Of a stretch of 64,000 nucleotides of DNA, positions 8,774 through 16,850 are shown one piece after another. A program made the position numbers and the translations under genes. A model generated the notes under the pieces. The model was not told the DNA's origin, made no database searches, and saw nothing but the letters and a program-made list of their open reading frames with translations. Position 1 is the stretch's first letter, and each line of letters begins with the position of its first letter. Source of the DNA: Entomomonas moraniae (GTDB lineage: Bacteria; Pseudomonadota; Gammaproteobacteria; Pseudomonadales; Pseudomonadaceae); the NCBI RefSeq assembly GCF_003991975.1, contig NZ_CP029822.1, positions 2,505,648 through 2,569,647 of the forward strand, given 5' to 3'.

Positions 8774-10030
8774 ATGAGAAAGTTACGTAACTTATGTCTT
8801 CTAATCATTCTAGTCGCCTTTATTATATTTGGCGGAACTAAGGCCTTACTTTGGTATTATACAGAAAAAACTGCAAAAGACATACAAAATGCGCTCCCTC
8901 CCGGTGCTTTTAATTACACAGGTATTACTACATCTCTTAATGGTAGTACAAGTCTTGATAATATCAATTTACTTATTAATGGACAAAATGTCAAAATTGA
9001 GAAAATTGAATTAGCGACTAACAATATTCTTGAATTACTGCTCCTCATTGTAAAAAACTGGGGGAGCAAAATCCCTAATGAACTAACCTTAAAAATAAAA
9101 GGTATAAAAGTAGACATTGACTCCCTGCGCACAACTGAATGGGCTGCTAAAATCTTTAATGACTCTCTTTCCATCCCATGTGGCAAAATCAATAAAATGA
9201 CTACTCAAGATTATAATAATATGGGATACAAATACTTTATCTTTGATCTAAATATGGGTTATAAAAAAATATCTAATACACGAGTTAAACTAGATGCCGA
9301 TATGAATATGAGAGATGCACTACAAGTCTCTTTATCATTTTATGGAAGTACTTCCATTATTAATCCATCGGCTAAAAAGAACATAGTTCCTGAATTCCAA
9401 ATTAATATAAAAAATAATATCATCCAAGAAAAACTTTATGATTACTGTGCAAAACAAGAAAATATCTCTTTAAAAGAATATGTAGATAAACTTCCTCCAT
9501 ATCTCAATAGAGAAGACTTAGATAAAGACACTGTTTCTAGCCTAGAGTTGAGCATATCTGACAATATAATGAATGCACTTAATGAGTATCAGAAAAAACC
9601 CCAAGATCTCTACTTTTCTACAAACCCTAAAGGTGATATTTCCTTCAATGAGCTTAAGAACATGAGTGAACAAGCAGTCATCGACCTTATTCGACCAAGC
9701 TTAAAAATTAATGGAAAAAATATTCCTATAGAATTTGAATGGATGACAGCTGATGCGTTGTCTAAAAGAACAGCACCAAAAAATACAAAAACTAGTATAC
9801 CCATCATCCAATCTTCTGAACGAATATTAACAACAATAGATCAGCTTAATGAGCAGGCGTTTAATAAAAAAATTGAGATCCATACGACTAGTGGCATAGT
9901 TTATAAAGGAGCATTCAAGAAAGTACAAGGTAATTTATTACATATGACTATTTATAAAAGTTGGGGAACATCTGATTTAACGCTAGAAACTAATACAATT
10001 CGTTTGGTTTATATTCTTTCAGACTTTTAA
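8774..10030 (+). CDS. Membrane-anchored protein of unknown function, Sm-like C-terminus
   Basis: I do not recognise this 418-residue protein. Residues 5-28 are one hydrophobic segment, so it is probably anchored in the inner membrane with the rest in the periplasm. The following region (about 40-220) is beta-rich with LNGSTSLDNINLLING and LKIKGIKVDIDSL stretches that recall AsmA/YdgA-type lipid-interacting repeats, a weak impression only. The last 65 residues (KKIEIHTTSGIVYKGAFKKV, then HMTIYKSWGTSDLTLETNTI) look like a small Sm-like beta barrel. It is strongly Lys/Asn/Ile-rich, like its AT-rich surroundings. Divergent from the MBOAT operon and followed by the RCC1 gene, it sits in an accessory stretch. 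Confidence 0.6.
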   Translation: MRKLRNLCLLIILVAFIIFGGTKALLWYYTEKTAKDIQNALPPGAFNYTGITTSLNGSTSLDNINLLINGQNVKIEKIELATNNILELLLLIVKNWGSKIPNELTLKIKGIKVDIDSLRTTEWAAKIFNDSLSIPCGKINKMTTQDYNNMGYKYFIFDLNMGYKKISNTRVKLDADMNMRDALQVSLSFYGSTSIINPSAKKNIVPEFQINIKNNIIQEKLYDYCAKQENISLKEYVDKLPPYLNREDLDKDTVSSLELSISDNIMNALNEYQKKPQDLYFSTNPKGDISFNELKNMSEQAVIDLIRPSLKINGKNIPIEFEWMTADALSKRTAPKNTKTSIPIIQSSERILTTIDQLNEQAFNKKIEIHTTSGIVYKGAFKKVQGNLLHMTIYKSWGTSDLTLETNTIRLVYILSDF

Positions 10031-10041
10031 AACGTTAAGGG

Positions 10042-10060
10042 TTCTGGTTTCAAACCAGAA
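10042..10060 (+). terminator. Perfect inverted repeat after the unknown gene
   Basis: TTCTGGTTT and AAACCAGAA flank a single C, a perfect inverted repeat starting 12 bases after the stop codon at 10030. No run of T follows, so it may be an RNA stabilising or weak termination hairpin rather than a strong terminator. Confidence 0.35.
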
Positions 10061-10166
10061 ATCCTCTTTACAATACTCTCGCTTTGAAAAATATAACAAT
10101 ATATCAAAGCGGTAACTCCCTTTATTTTTTTAAAGGTCAACGAAACAATGTAAAGAAGGATATTTT

Positions 10167-11741
10167 ATGACAAGTACTACAAGAAGTAGAACGCCTCTTG
10201 ACAAAGCTATTGAAGATGTTCTAAACCAAGGCAAGTGTTACGGCTTTATTGAGGATCCTGATTCAGAATCAGACTGGCTTAACTTAACCAATTATTTAAA
10301 TCAAAATAATAGATTAAATACAGTAACCGAAATTAATCTACCAACAGGCATCGTTTTTTATCATATTGCATCACAAAACAAAAACACACCAATCTATCTA
10401 TTTACACCTCGTGCTACAGGTAAAATGACAGTTACAGTTGATGGCAAAGGTAGTTTTATTCCCGATCTAAAAGTTAATAATACTGGAAGTCAACAATCGC
10501 TTGGTGATGATTTCTACGAACTAAGTTTTAATGTAACGGCAGGTACTACCTACTCAGTTACACTAAACAAACCTCTTAATGCTAGCGGCCTCTACAATAT
10601 TGTTGCTCGTGTAGAAAAAGCCACACCATCACCTTTAACTATGCCCAATTTAATTTCTGAAGGTGATTTAATCACCACGGGTGCCGCTATTGATAAAAAA
10701 GGAGATGTTTATGTATGGGGATTCCGTGGATCAGCCCAACAAGGAAACGGCAAACAAAACGTAAACATGAAAGAAAAGTCACAAAAGGTAAATGGGCTAT
10801 CTAACGCAATTCAAATCGTAGGTGGTGCATATCATTTATTGGCTTTATGTATAACTGACTCCGCTAAAAATTCTGGGGACGTATGGGGTTGGGGGCAAAA
10901 TCTATATGGTGAAGCAGGTAGCCAAGCAACTTATGTATCAACGCCACAAAAAGTTCTATCCGATGCCGTACAAATCAGTGCAGGAGAATACTGTTCTGCT
11001 GCACTTGACACTTCAGGAAGAGTTTGGACTTGGGGACATAATGCCTATGGCCAACTTGGAAACGGCTCTAAGAAAAATAGTCGAGTTCCTGTACAAGTAA
11101 ATTTAGGTGGAGAAGTAGCTCGCTTAGTCGGCTCTGCTTATGAAGGCGGGTTTGCAGTAACATCTCAAGGCCATGTATGGGCTTGGGGCGATAATGAAGC
11201 GAGTGGTTTAGGATTTAAGGGTACAAATTATGGAGTCCAACAAATCATCACCACGCCAACACGCGTTACAAACTTAGATCAATATGCTGACCAAATCATC
11301 TATATCTCAGGTGGTAACGGTTGGGGTGAAGCATTATTATGTGACGGAACAGTAATCGGATGGGGGCTAAGAGCCTCTCTGGGTTGTGGTTCACCTAGCA
11401 CTGCGAACTCAAGCGATCAACCCGTCGTTATTATGACAGGCGTACGACAATTATTTGCCCGCTATGTTGGCTCATGCGCTCTCACTGAAGATGGTAGAAT
11501 CTTTACATGGGGACAGACTGAAGGTAGCGCATTTAGATGGATCTATGGTAATGAACCTACGTTACATCATACTGTAGACTGCCCAATTAAAAGAATTGGT
11601 GGCGGTAAAGAACATCTATTTTATGAAACAGAAGATGGTAAGCTATATGGTGTTGGTTATAATGATCTATATAAATTAAATCAAAAACAATTAGGTGCAC
11701 CACATATCAAATGGCCCGGTAGTGAGATAACGCTTTACTAA
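10167..11741 (+). CDS. RCC1-repeat (ATS1-like) beta-propeller protein
   Basis: A 524-residue protein. Residues 1 to about 150 have no known domain but are beta-rich and Ser/Thr/Asn-rich (GKMTVTVDGKGSFIPDLKV and a following SFNVTAGTTYSVTL). From about residue 165 a series of RCC1-type blades appears, each with a W-G core: VYVWGFRGS, VWGWGQNLYGEAG, VWTWGHNAYGQLGNG, VWAWGDNEASGLG, VIGWGLRAS, IFTWGQTEG and LYGVGYNDLY. That is about seven blades, enough for a closed propeller. No signal peptide is visible. RCC1 folds bind proteins or chromatin in eukaryotes; in bacteria they turn up in secreted or effector proteins. A good ribosome-binding site (AAGAAGGA) precedes the ATG. Function is unknown; transfer from elsewhere is possible. 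Confidence 0.75.
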   Translation: MTSTTRSRTPLDKAIEDVLNQGKCYGFIEDPDSESDWLNLTNYLNQNNRLNTVTEINLPTGIVFYHIASQNKNTPIYLFTPRATGKMTVTVDGKGSFIPDLKVNNTGSQQSLGDDFYELSFNVTAGTTYSVTLNKPLNASGLYNIVARVEKATPSPLTMPNLISEGDLITTGAAIDKKGDVYVWGFRGSAQQGNGKQNVNMKEKSQKVNGLSNAIQIVGGAYHLLALCITDSAKNSGDVWGWGQNLYGEAGSQATYVSTPQKVLSDAVQISAGEYCSAALDTSGRVWTWGHNAYGQLGNGSKKNSRVPVQVNLGGEVARLVGSAYEGGFAVTSQGHVWAWGDNEASGLGFKGTNYGVQQIITTPTRVTNLDQYADQIIYISGGNGWGEALLCDGTVIGWGLRASLGCGSPSTANSSDQPVVIMTGVRQLFARYVGSCALTEDGRIFTWGQTEGSAFRWIYGNEPTLHHTVDCPIKRIGGGKEHLFYETEDGKLYGVGYNDLYKLNQKQLGAPHIKWPGSEITLY

Positions 11742-12070
11742 TTCTTACTCCATAAAATCAAAAGGTGTCATTCATTAATGGCACCTTTCATAAAAAGTAA
11801 ATATTATGCTGTTTAAAACAACTTAAGTTAATTATCTAGTATCAAAGCAATAAAATAACGAAAGCTCGACAAAATATACCATTTCCTTTAAAAAAATATT
11901 ATAATAAACAAACACTAATTAAAGTCACCATGTATTTTATTAGATTGGGTGCGGCTTTTTTATTCAATTACGTTATAAAACAATAAATGCATCTAGTACA
12001 GTTCTAATTAAGGGAATAGTGTAAAACAGTATTAGCTTTCAATATAAATTAAACATATAACGAGGTTTTA
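11742..12070. other. Intergenic region, RCC1 gene to fimbrillin gene
   Basis: This 329-base AT-rich stretch holds one hairpin just after the RCC1 stop and presumably the fimbrillin promoter and leader. A ribosome-binding site (AACGAGG) ends the stretch. No further gene or repeat was seen. Confidence 0.6.
11761..11788 (+). terminator. Hairpin terminator after the RCC1 gene
   Basis: AAAGGTGTCATT pairs with AATGGCACCTTT (12 pairs with one G-U) around the loop CATT, 20 bases after the RCC1 stop. The U tract is short and lies within the stem end, so strength is uncertain. Confidence 0.5.
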
Positions 12071-12592
12071 ATGAAACTCCTTGCGCTTAGTGCCTTATTA
12101 GCAACTAGTTTAACTCCTGTTGCGTTCGCAGCAGATCAAGCTAACGTTCTACATTTTCAAGGTCGAGTAACGAGCCAGACATGTAATGTTTCTCTTAATG
12201 GAAATCCAGGAACAACCGTCGTAGTAATGCCTACCATTGCAGAAGCAGCCTTAGCAACCACTGGAACCACTGCTGGGGATACCCCTTTTACTTTAGAGTT
12301 TACTAACTGCAGTGGCAAAGTAAATGCTAAAATATTATTTGCTGGGCAATACTTCAATTTTGCTGGTCGTTTACTCAATACTGGAACAGCTAAAAATCTT
12401 TCAATTCAAGTTACAGATAGTTTAAGCAACTCTATTATTAACTTTAATGATCCTAATAATACTATGTCATCACAAGTAGATATTTCCAGCGGAACAGCTA
12501 CTATCCCATTTGTAGCAAAATACTATGCAGAATCTCCTGTTTCTGCTGGAACAGTATTAGCATCTACAAATTATGAGGTAGTTTACGAGTAA
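12071..12592 (+). CDS. Type 1 fimbrial-type subunit, orphan
   Basis: A 173-residue exported protein with a signal peptide (residues 1-20, ending AFAAD). The mature part shows the chaperone-usher pilin pattern: an N-terminal strand NVLHFQGRVTSQTCNVSL with the first Cys, the partner Cys in FTLEFTNCSG, and a C-terminal beta-zipper segment ending YEVVYE. Such subunits are folded by a periplasmic chaperone and polymerised at an usher in the outer membrane. No chaperone, usher or adhesin gene is near, so either those lie elsewhere or this is a stand-alone surface subunit. The ATG follows AACGAGG at good spacing. A 10-pair hairpin lies after the stop. Confidence 0.82.
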   Translation: MKLLALSALLATSLTPVAFAADQANVLHFQGRVTSQTCNVSLNGNPGTTVVVMPTIAEAALATTGTTAGDTPFTLEFTNCSGKVNAKILFAGQYFNFAGRLLNTGTAKNLSIQVTDSLSNSIINFNDPNNTMSSQVDISSGTATIPFVAKYYAESPVSAGTVLASTNYEVVYE

Positions 12593-12622
12593 GCTGAAAA
12601 CCTTTCATTGTAGAAAGTGTGG

Positions 12623-12649
12623 GTTATCTATTTTTGGAGAATAGATAAC
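12623..12649 (+). terminator. Hairpin terminator after the fimbrillin gene
   Basis: GTTATCTATT and AATAGATAAC form a 10-pair stem around the loop TTTGGAG, 30 bases after the stop. The sequence after it is T-rich but broken (TCATTATTG). Confidence 0.5.
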
Positions 12650-12791
12650 TCATTATTGATATTCTTTAAAATAAAAAAATTATAAGAAATAACTATATAC
12701 CAAGTTTAGCTAAAAACAATGCTCATAATACTCATTCAGGCACAACGAAACTATTAATACACAATGATTTCTAAAAAACTCTATAACACAA

Positions 12792-12803
12792 CTAATTAGC
12801 TAG
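12792..12803. promoter_or_regulatory. TrpR-operator-like sequence upstream of trpB
   Basis: CTAATTAGCTAG matches 10 of 12 core positions of the enterobacterial trp operator core CTAGTTAACTAG. It lies about 236 bases before the trpB start. The call is weak, since Pseudomonas uses TrpI and no TrpR gene is in the window. Confidence 0.25.
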
Positions 12804-13038
12804 CTTATGTATTTTAATAAAATACTAACGATTAATATACAATAATACGTTAAAGCTTAATCATCTAATTTGGCTTCATATGACAATTTAAATAGAGTTA
12901 TATAAACTTACACACTATCAGACTCTTTCATTAGTTATTGAATACACATTTAAAATGTATTTATATAACAAAACCAAGAAATTGTTATAATAACTACCAA
13001 AGTTAACATTATTTTTAATACCGCTAGCGGAGTAATCC

Positions 13039-14244
13039 ATGCCATTATCCTATAATGCCCCAGATACCAACGGTTTGTTTGGTTCCTTTGGTGGCCGTTA
13101 TGTCGCCGAAACATTAATGCCTCTAGTCTTAGATCTAGATAAAGCATACATAGCTGCAAAAAATGACCCTGAATTCTTAAAAGAGCTTGCCTACTTTCAA
13201 CGGGATTATATTGGTCGCCCCAGCCCGCTTTACTTCGCTGAACGCCTCACAAAATATTGTGGAGGAGCACAAATTTATTTCAAACGCGAAGAATTAAACC
13301 ATACTGGGGCACATAAGATTAATAATTGTATAGGCCAAATTCTTTTAGCCAAACGCATGGGAAAAACCCGCATCATTGCAGAAACTGGTGCAGGAATGCA
13401 TGGAGTGGCCTCTGCAACCGTTACAGCACGTTTTGGTTTACCTTGTACAGTATATATGGGCTCTACTGACATTAACCGTCAGCAACCAAATGTTTTTCGG
13501 ATGAAGTTATTAGGTGCTGAAGTCATTCCTGTTCAATCGGGGACTGGAACACTCAAAGATGCCATGAATGAAGCACTACGTGACTGGGTAACAAATGTCG
13601 CTGACACCTTTTATCTCATTGGGACTGTCGCTGGCCCCCACCCCTATCCAGCAATGGTTCGGGATTTTCAATCTATTATTGGAAAAGAAACTAAGCAGCA
13701 AATGCTAGAAAAGCAAGGAAAACTTCCTGATAGTGTTATTGCCTGCGTTGGTGGTGGTTCCAATGCTATAGGTATATTTTATCCTTTTATTGATGACCAG
13801 TTTGTCCAATTGATCGGGGTAGAAGCAGGTGGTCACGGGGTAAAAACAAATAAACATGCGGCTAGCCTAACAGGTGGAGCACCAGGGGTGCTACACGGTA
13901 ACCGTACTTATTTACTACAAGATAACGATGGACAGATCATCGATGCTCACTCAATCTCCGCTGGGTTAGACTATCCAGGAATAGGTCCAGAGCACTCGTG
14001 GTTACATGAAATAAAACGTGCAGAATATGTAGCCATCAATGATGATGAAGCCATGGATGCTTTTCAAATTTGTTGTCGCCAAGAAGGGATTATCCCTGCT
14101 CTTGAGTCAGCTCATGCGTTAGCAGAGGCAATTAAGCGTGCGCCTAACTTACCTAAAGATCATTTAATGGTCGTAAATATCTCTGGGCGTGGAGATAAAG
14201 ACATGCAAACTGTTATGAATTATATTAAGGAACATCAATTATGA
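13039..14244 (+). CDS. trpB: Tryptophan synthase beta subunit
   Basis: PLP enzyme that joins indole with L-serine to give L-tryptophan, working in the alpha2-beta2 complex with TrpA. The 401-residue length is normal. The PLP lysine lies in the motif [12 protein letters not shown], and the GAGMHG and phosphate-binding [10 protein letters not shown] segments are intact. The N-terminus [15 protein letters not shown] is typical. GCGGAG serves as ribosome-binding site. The stop overlaps the trpA start by four bases (ATGA). The other trp genes in the window are a separate minus-strand trpE-G-D-C group, a split like that in Pseudomonas. Confidence 0.97.
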   Translation: MPLSYNAPDTNGLFGSFGGRYVAETLMPLVLDLDKAYIAAKNDPEFLKELAYFQRDYIGRPSPLYFAERLTKYCGGAQIYFKREELNHTGAHKINNCIGQILLAKRMGKTRIIAETGAGMHGVASATVTARFGLPCTVYMGSTDINRQQPNVFRMKLLGAEVIPVQSGTGTLKDAMNEALRDWVTNVADTFYLIGTVAGPHPYPAMVRDFQSIIGKETKQQMLEKQGKLPDSVIACVGGGSNAIGIFYPFIDDQFVQLIGVEAGGHGVKTNKHAASLTGGAPGVLHGNRTYLLQDNDGQIIDAHSISAGLDYPGIGPEHSWLHEIKRAEYVAINDDEAMDAFQICCRQEGIIPALESAHALAEAIKRAPNLPKDHLMVVNISGRGDKDMQTVMNYIKEHQL

Positions 14245-15041
14245 GCCGTATTGCTAACTGTTTTATAAAGCTTAAAGAAAAAAAGCAAACTGCTCTGATT
14301 ACTTTTATCACTGCAGGTGATCCAAACTATCAAATATCACTTAGTTTACTGCAAAAACTACCAGATGCAGGTGCTGATATTATCGAATTAGGAATGCCTT
14401 TTACTGATCCTATGGCAGATGGGCCCACCATTCAAAAAGCATCACTACGCGCTTTAAAAAATGGACAAACCTTATTAAAAACATTAGAAATGGTAACTAC
14501 TTTTAGACAAAGTAACCAACATACGCCTATCGTTTTAATGGGTTATTTTAATCCCATCCACCATTTTGGGGCAGAAAATTTTACCAAAGCAGCTAAACAA
14601 GCTGGTGTCGATGGATTGATTATTGTTGATCTACCAGCTGAACATGATACAGATCTTTGTGTATATGCACAAAATGAAGGTATCGACTTTATTCGCCTTG
14701 CGACCCCCACTACTGATGATCAACGTCTTCCAAGAGTACTAAGTAATAGTTCAGGATTTGTTTACTACGTTTCTGTCGCAGGAATTACAGGAGCGGGAAG
14801 TGCAACTAATGAACAAATCGGCGAGGCTATCAAAAGACTCCATCGACATACATCACTCCCTATCTGTGTAGGCTTTGGTATCAAAACCACAGAGCAAGCA
14901 AGAAATATAGCAAAATTAGCTGATGGTGTCGTAGTAGGTTCTGCGTTTGTCAATCTTATTGAAAAAGCAGAAACAGATCAAACTGCCATTAATGATGTGT
15001 TATCACTATGTAGTGATTTATCTAACGCAATAAAAAAATAA
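14241..15041 (+). CDS. trpA: Tryptophan synthase alpha subunit
   Basis: Cleaves indole-3-glycerol phosphate to indole and glyceraldehyde 3-phosphate and channels indole to TrpB. The protein has 266 residues. The catalytic Glu lies in [17 protein letters not shown] and the catalytic Asp in [13 protein letters not shown]. The phosphate-binding GFGIKT and VVGSAF loops are present. It overlaps trpB by ATGA, so translation is coupled. The terminator directly after its stop has its T tract on the opposite strand and serves mainly the convergent pilin gene. Confidence 0.97.
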   Translation: MSRIANCFIKLKEKKQTALITFITAGDPNYQISLSLLQKLPDAGADIIELGMPFTDPMADGPTIQKASLRALKNGQTLLKTLEMVTTFRQSNQHTPIVLMGYFNPIHHFGAENFTKAAKQAGVDGLIIVDLPAEHDTDLCVYAQNEGIDFIRLATPTTDDQRLPRVLSNSSGFVYYVSVAGITGAGSATNEQIGEAIKRLHRHTSLPICVGFGIKTTEQARNIAKLADGVVVGSAFVNLIEKAETDQTAINDVLSLCSDLSNAIKK

Positions 15042-15066
15042 AAAAAGCCCTCTATAAAGAGGGCTA
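15040..15066 (-). terminator. Intrinsic terminator of the pilin gene
   Basis: AGCCCTCT and AGAGGGCT form an 8-pair stem around ATAA. On the minus strand the stem is followed by a run of T (the A run at 15040-15046 on the plus strand). It therefore ends pilA transcription and can also slow plus-strand readthrough from trpA. Confidence 0.88.
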
Positions 15067-15081
15067 AATATGGCAAATCAT

Positions 15082-15540
15082 TTAATTACATACCTTTGGT
15101 AAATACCGTCCTATATTATTTGATGACATATCGCTTGTACATGTCCAAGCGAAAGCACCTGATATATTAGCAGGCACTAATTGCAAACTGATTGTTTTAC
15201 CTCTAACCTCAGAAGCCAATGCTGCATCTTGCTTAATTTTCACATTAATATCACATCCACCGCTGGTGCTAACAACATTAATTTCTTGAATAATTGCTGT
15301 TGCATAATCAGTAGGGGCTATCTCAGAATTACCTCCTGTATTAACAGGACATTGATGGCTAATTGAATAATACTCTATAACACGAGATTTTACGCTAGAA
15401 GCCACTGTAAACACTTCAGCTAACTTTGCTCTTGTTAGATAATCCTGATACATAGGAATAGCAACTGCTGCTAAAATTGCAACAATTGTAATAACAACCA
15501 TTAACTCTATTAATGAAAAACCCTCACTAACCCTTTTCAT
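15082..15540 (-). CDS. pilA: Type IV major pilin
   Basis: A 152-residue prepilin. The class III leader MKRVSEG is cut before FSLIE, with Glu at mature position 5, followed by the hydrophobic stretch MVVITIVAILAAVAIPMYQDYLTRAK that forms the fibre core. The globular part holds four Cys (HQCPVN, GGCDIN, WTCTSD, PKVCN), with the last pair forming the usual C-terminal D-loop. It is secreted by the type IV pilus machine, whose other genes are not here. A GG-N10-GC sigma-54 promoter lies just upstream, as in Pseudomonas pilA. The gene sits convergent to trpBA and next to anr, an unusual location compared with the pilBCD locus. Confidence 0.88.
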   Translation of the reverse strand: MKRVSEGFSLIELMVVITIVAILAAVAIPMYQDYLTRAKLAEVFTVASSVKSRVIEYYSISHQCPVNTGGNSEIAPTDYATAIIQEINVVSTSGGCDINVKIKQDAALASEVRGKTISLQLVPANISGAFAWTCTSDMSSNNIGRYLPKVCN

Positions 15541-15574
15541 TCTTTAATCTCTTAGTATTCACAATTTAGTGGAA

Positions 15575-15589
15575 GCAAAAAGTAAACCA
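15575..15589 (-). promoter_or_regulatory. Sigma-54 promoter of pilA
   Basis: Read on the minus strand the site is TGGTTTACTTTTTGC, with GG and GC exactly 10 bases apart and a TTGCT -12 element. It lies 35 bases from the pilA ATG, giving a leader of about 22 bases. PilR/RpoN control of pilA is established in Pseudomonas; the -24 element here is imperfect beyond TGG. Confidence 0.6.
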
Positions 15590-15947
15590 ACTAGTAAAGC
15601 CAAACAAAGAATATACTTATCAGCTTGATTTTATTTATATAATTTTATAATCATCATATTTTAAATAAATTTAATATGATAAGATAAGACGAAAAATGAC
15701 AAAAAATGTCAGTGATCTGATACAACTCTTAAAATTTAGAATAGATTTTATCGTATCTAATTATAATAATAGTATATTAAGGATGACTATATAATTTCCT
15801 TCAACCATACCATCAAAAGTATTGACGAAATAATACAATAACCCTTTACAAAATTTCATTCAATATCGATCAGACATGATAGGACTTTCAATAATGATCT
15901 ATCATCGACTGCATTTATTATAGTAGCTTTTACTCACTTTTGATCAG

Positions 15948-15978
15948 TTTAAAAGAGATTTTAATCATCTCTTTTAAA
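15948..15978 (-). terminator. Perfect hairpin after anr
   Basis: TTTAAAAGAGAT and ATCTCTTTTAAA pair perfectly over 12 bases around a 7-base loop, ten bases past the anr stop. The T tract is only the stem's own TTTTAAA, so efficiency is uncertain. Confidence 0.55.
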
Positions 15979-15987
15979 TATTACCGA

Positions 15988-16740
15988 TTATTGTGCGCTA
16001 CAATTTGATAACTCACCATTACCACCAGCTAACGCTAAAAGACTATTCGCATCTAGAATAATAATTTCTTTACCCTCAGCCTTTAATAAATTATTTTGCT
16101 GAAAGCGTGTAAAAACACGAGAAACTGTTTCAACCGCCAAACCCAAATAATTACCTATTTCATTACGTGACATAGCTAAACGGAATTGATGAGCAGAATA
16201 ACCACGTGCCCGAAAACGAGCAGAAAGATTAATTAAAAAAGTGGCAATACGCTCATCAGCCGTTTTCTTAGAGAGTAAAAGCATCATTTGTTGATCATCA
16301 CGAATCTCCCGACTCATGATACGCATAAGCTGACGACGTAAAGTTGGCAAGCTAACCGCTAGCTCATCTAACCGATCAAAAGGAATTTCACAAATAGATG
16401 TTGTTTCTAAAACTTGAGCAGAAACTGGATAAACATCATTATCCATACCAGACATTCCAACGACTTCACTCGGCAAATGAAAACCTGTTATTTGTTCTTC
16501 ACCTTCATCTGTTACACTAAAAGTCTTTAAACTACCCGATCTAACAGCAAAAACAGAAGAGAACTTATCTCCTTGATTAAATAAAAACTCACCCCGCTTC
16601 ATTGGACGGCTTCGCTTCACTATCTGGTCCAATAAATCTATATCACCTTGTTCAAGAGACAAAGGCAAACATAACGTAATCAAGCTACAGTCTTTACAAT
16701 GAGCCTGTAGAGGCGTTCTAGCTTTAGCTATTTCTGGCAT
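15988..16740 (-). CDS. anr: Anaerobic regulator Anr (FNR family)
   Basis: Oxygen-sensing transcription activator with a [4Fe-4S] cluster. The N-terminal Cys cluster [11 protein letters not shown] (C15, C18, C24) and the distant C117 (TSICEIPF) supply the four ligands. A cyclic-nucleotide-type beta barrel follows, then the dimer helix [18 protein letters not shown] and a helix-turn-helix with [10 protein letters not shown], where E, S and R read the FNR box. The match to Pseudomonas Anr is close over the whole length. The ATG at 16740 (protein MPEIAKART) fits the family; an in-frame start 48 bases upstream would add residues foreign to it. hemN, its likely target, lies directly upstream with an FNR-type box. 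Confidence 0.94.
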   Translation of the reverse strand: MPEIAKARTPLQAHCKDCSLITLCLPLSLEQGDIDLLDQIVKRSRPMKRGEFLFNQGDKFSSVFAVRSGSLKTFSVTDEGEEQITGFHLPSEVVGMSGMDNDVYPVSAQVLETTSICEIPFDRLDELAVSLPTLRRQLMRIMSREIRDDQQMMLLLSKKTADERIATFLINLSARFRARGYSAHQFRLAMSRNEIGNYLGLAVETVSRVFTRFQQNNLLKAEGKEIIILDANSLLALAGGNGELSNCSAQ

Positions 16741-16850
16741 AATACGATGTATCCTAAAAATATTCTTAACTCTAAGATATAATAACACCGCATACTTTTA
16801 CCAGTAATTTATTTTATTTTCAACTTATATTTAATATATCACACTATTTA

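Larger units (their letters stand above)
12593..13038. other. Long intergenic region upstream of trpB
   Basis: This 446-base AT-rich stretch holds the fimbrillin terminator, a TrpR-like half-palindrome at 12792-12803, and the trpB leader. Pseudomonas species carry the divergent regulator gene trpI here; no coding region of that kind is present on either strand. Confidence 0.6.
15541..15987. other. Intergenic region, anr to pilA
   Basis: This 447-base AT-rich stretch lies downstream of anr and upstream of pilA, both on the minus strand. It holds the sigma-54-type promoter near pilA and the anr hairpin at the right end. The middle (about 15600-15940), a plausible place for PilR upstream sites, shows no gene or clear repeat. 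Confidence 0.6.
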
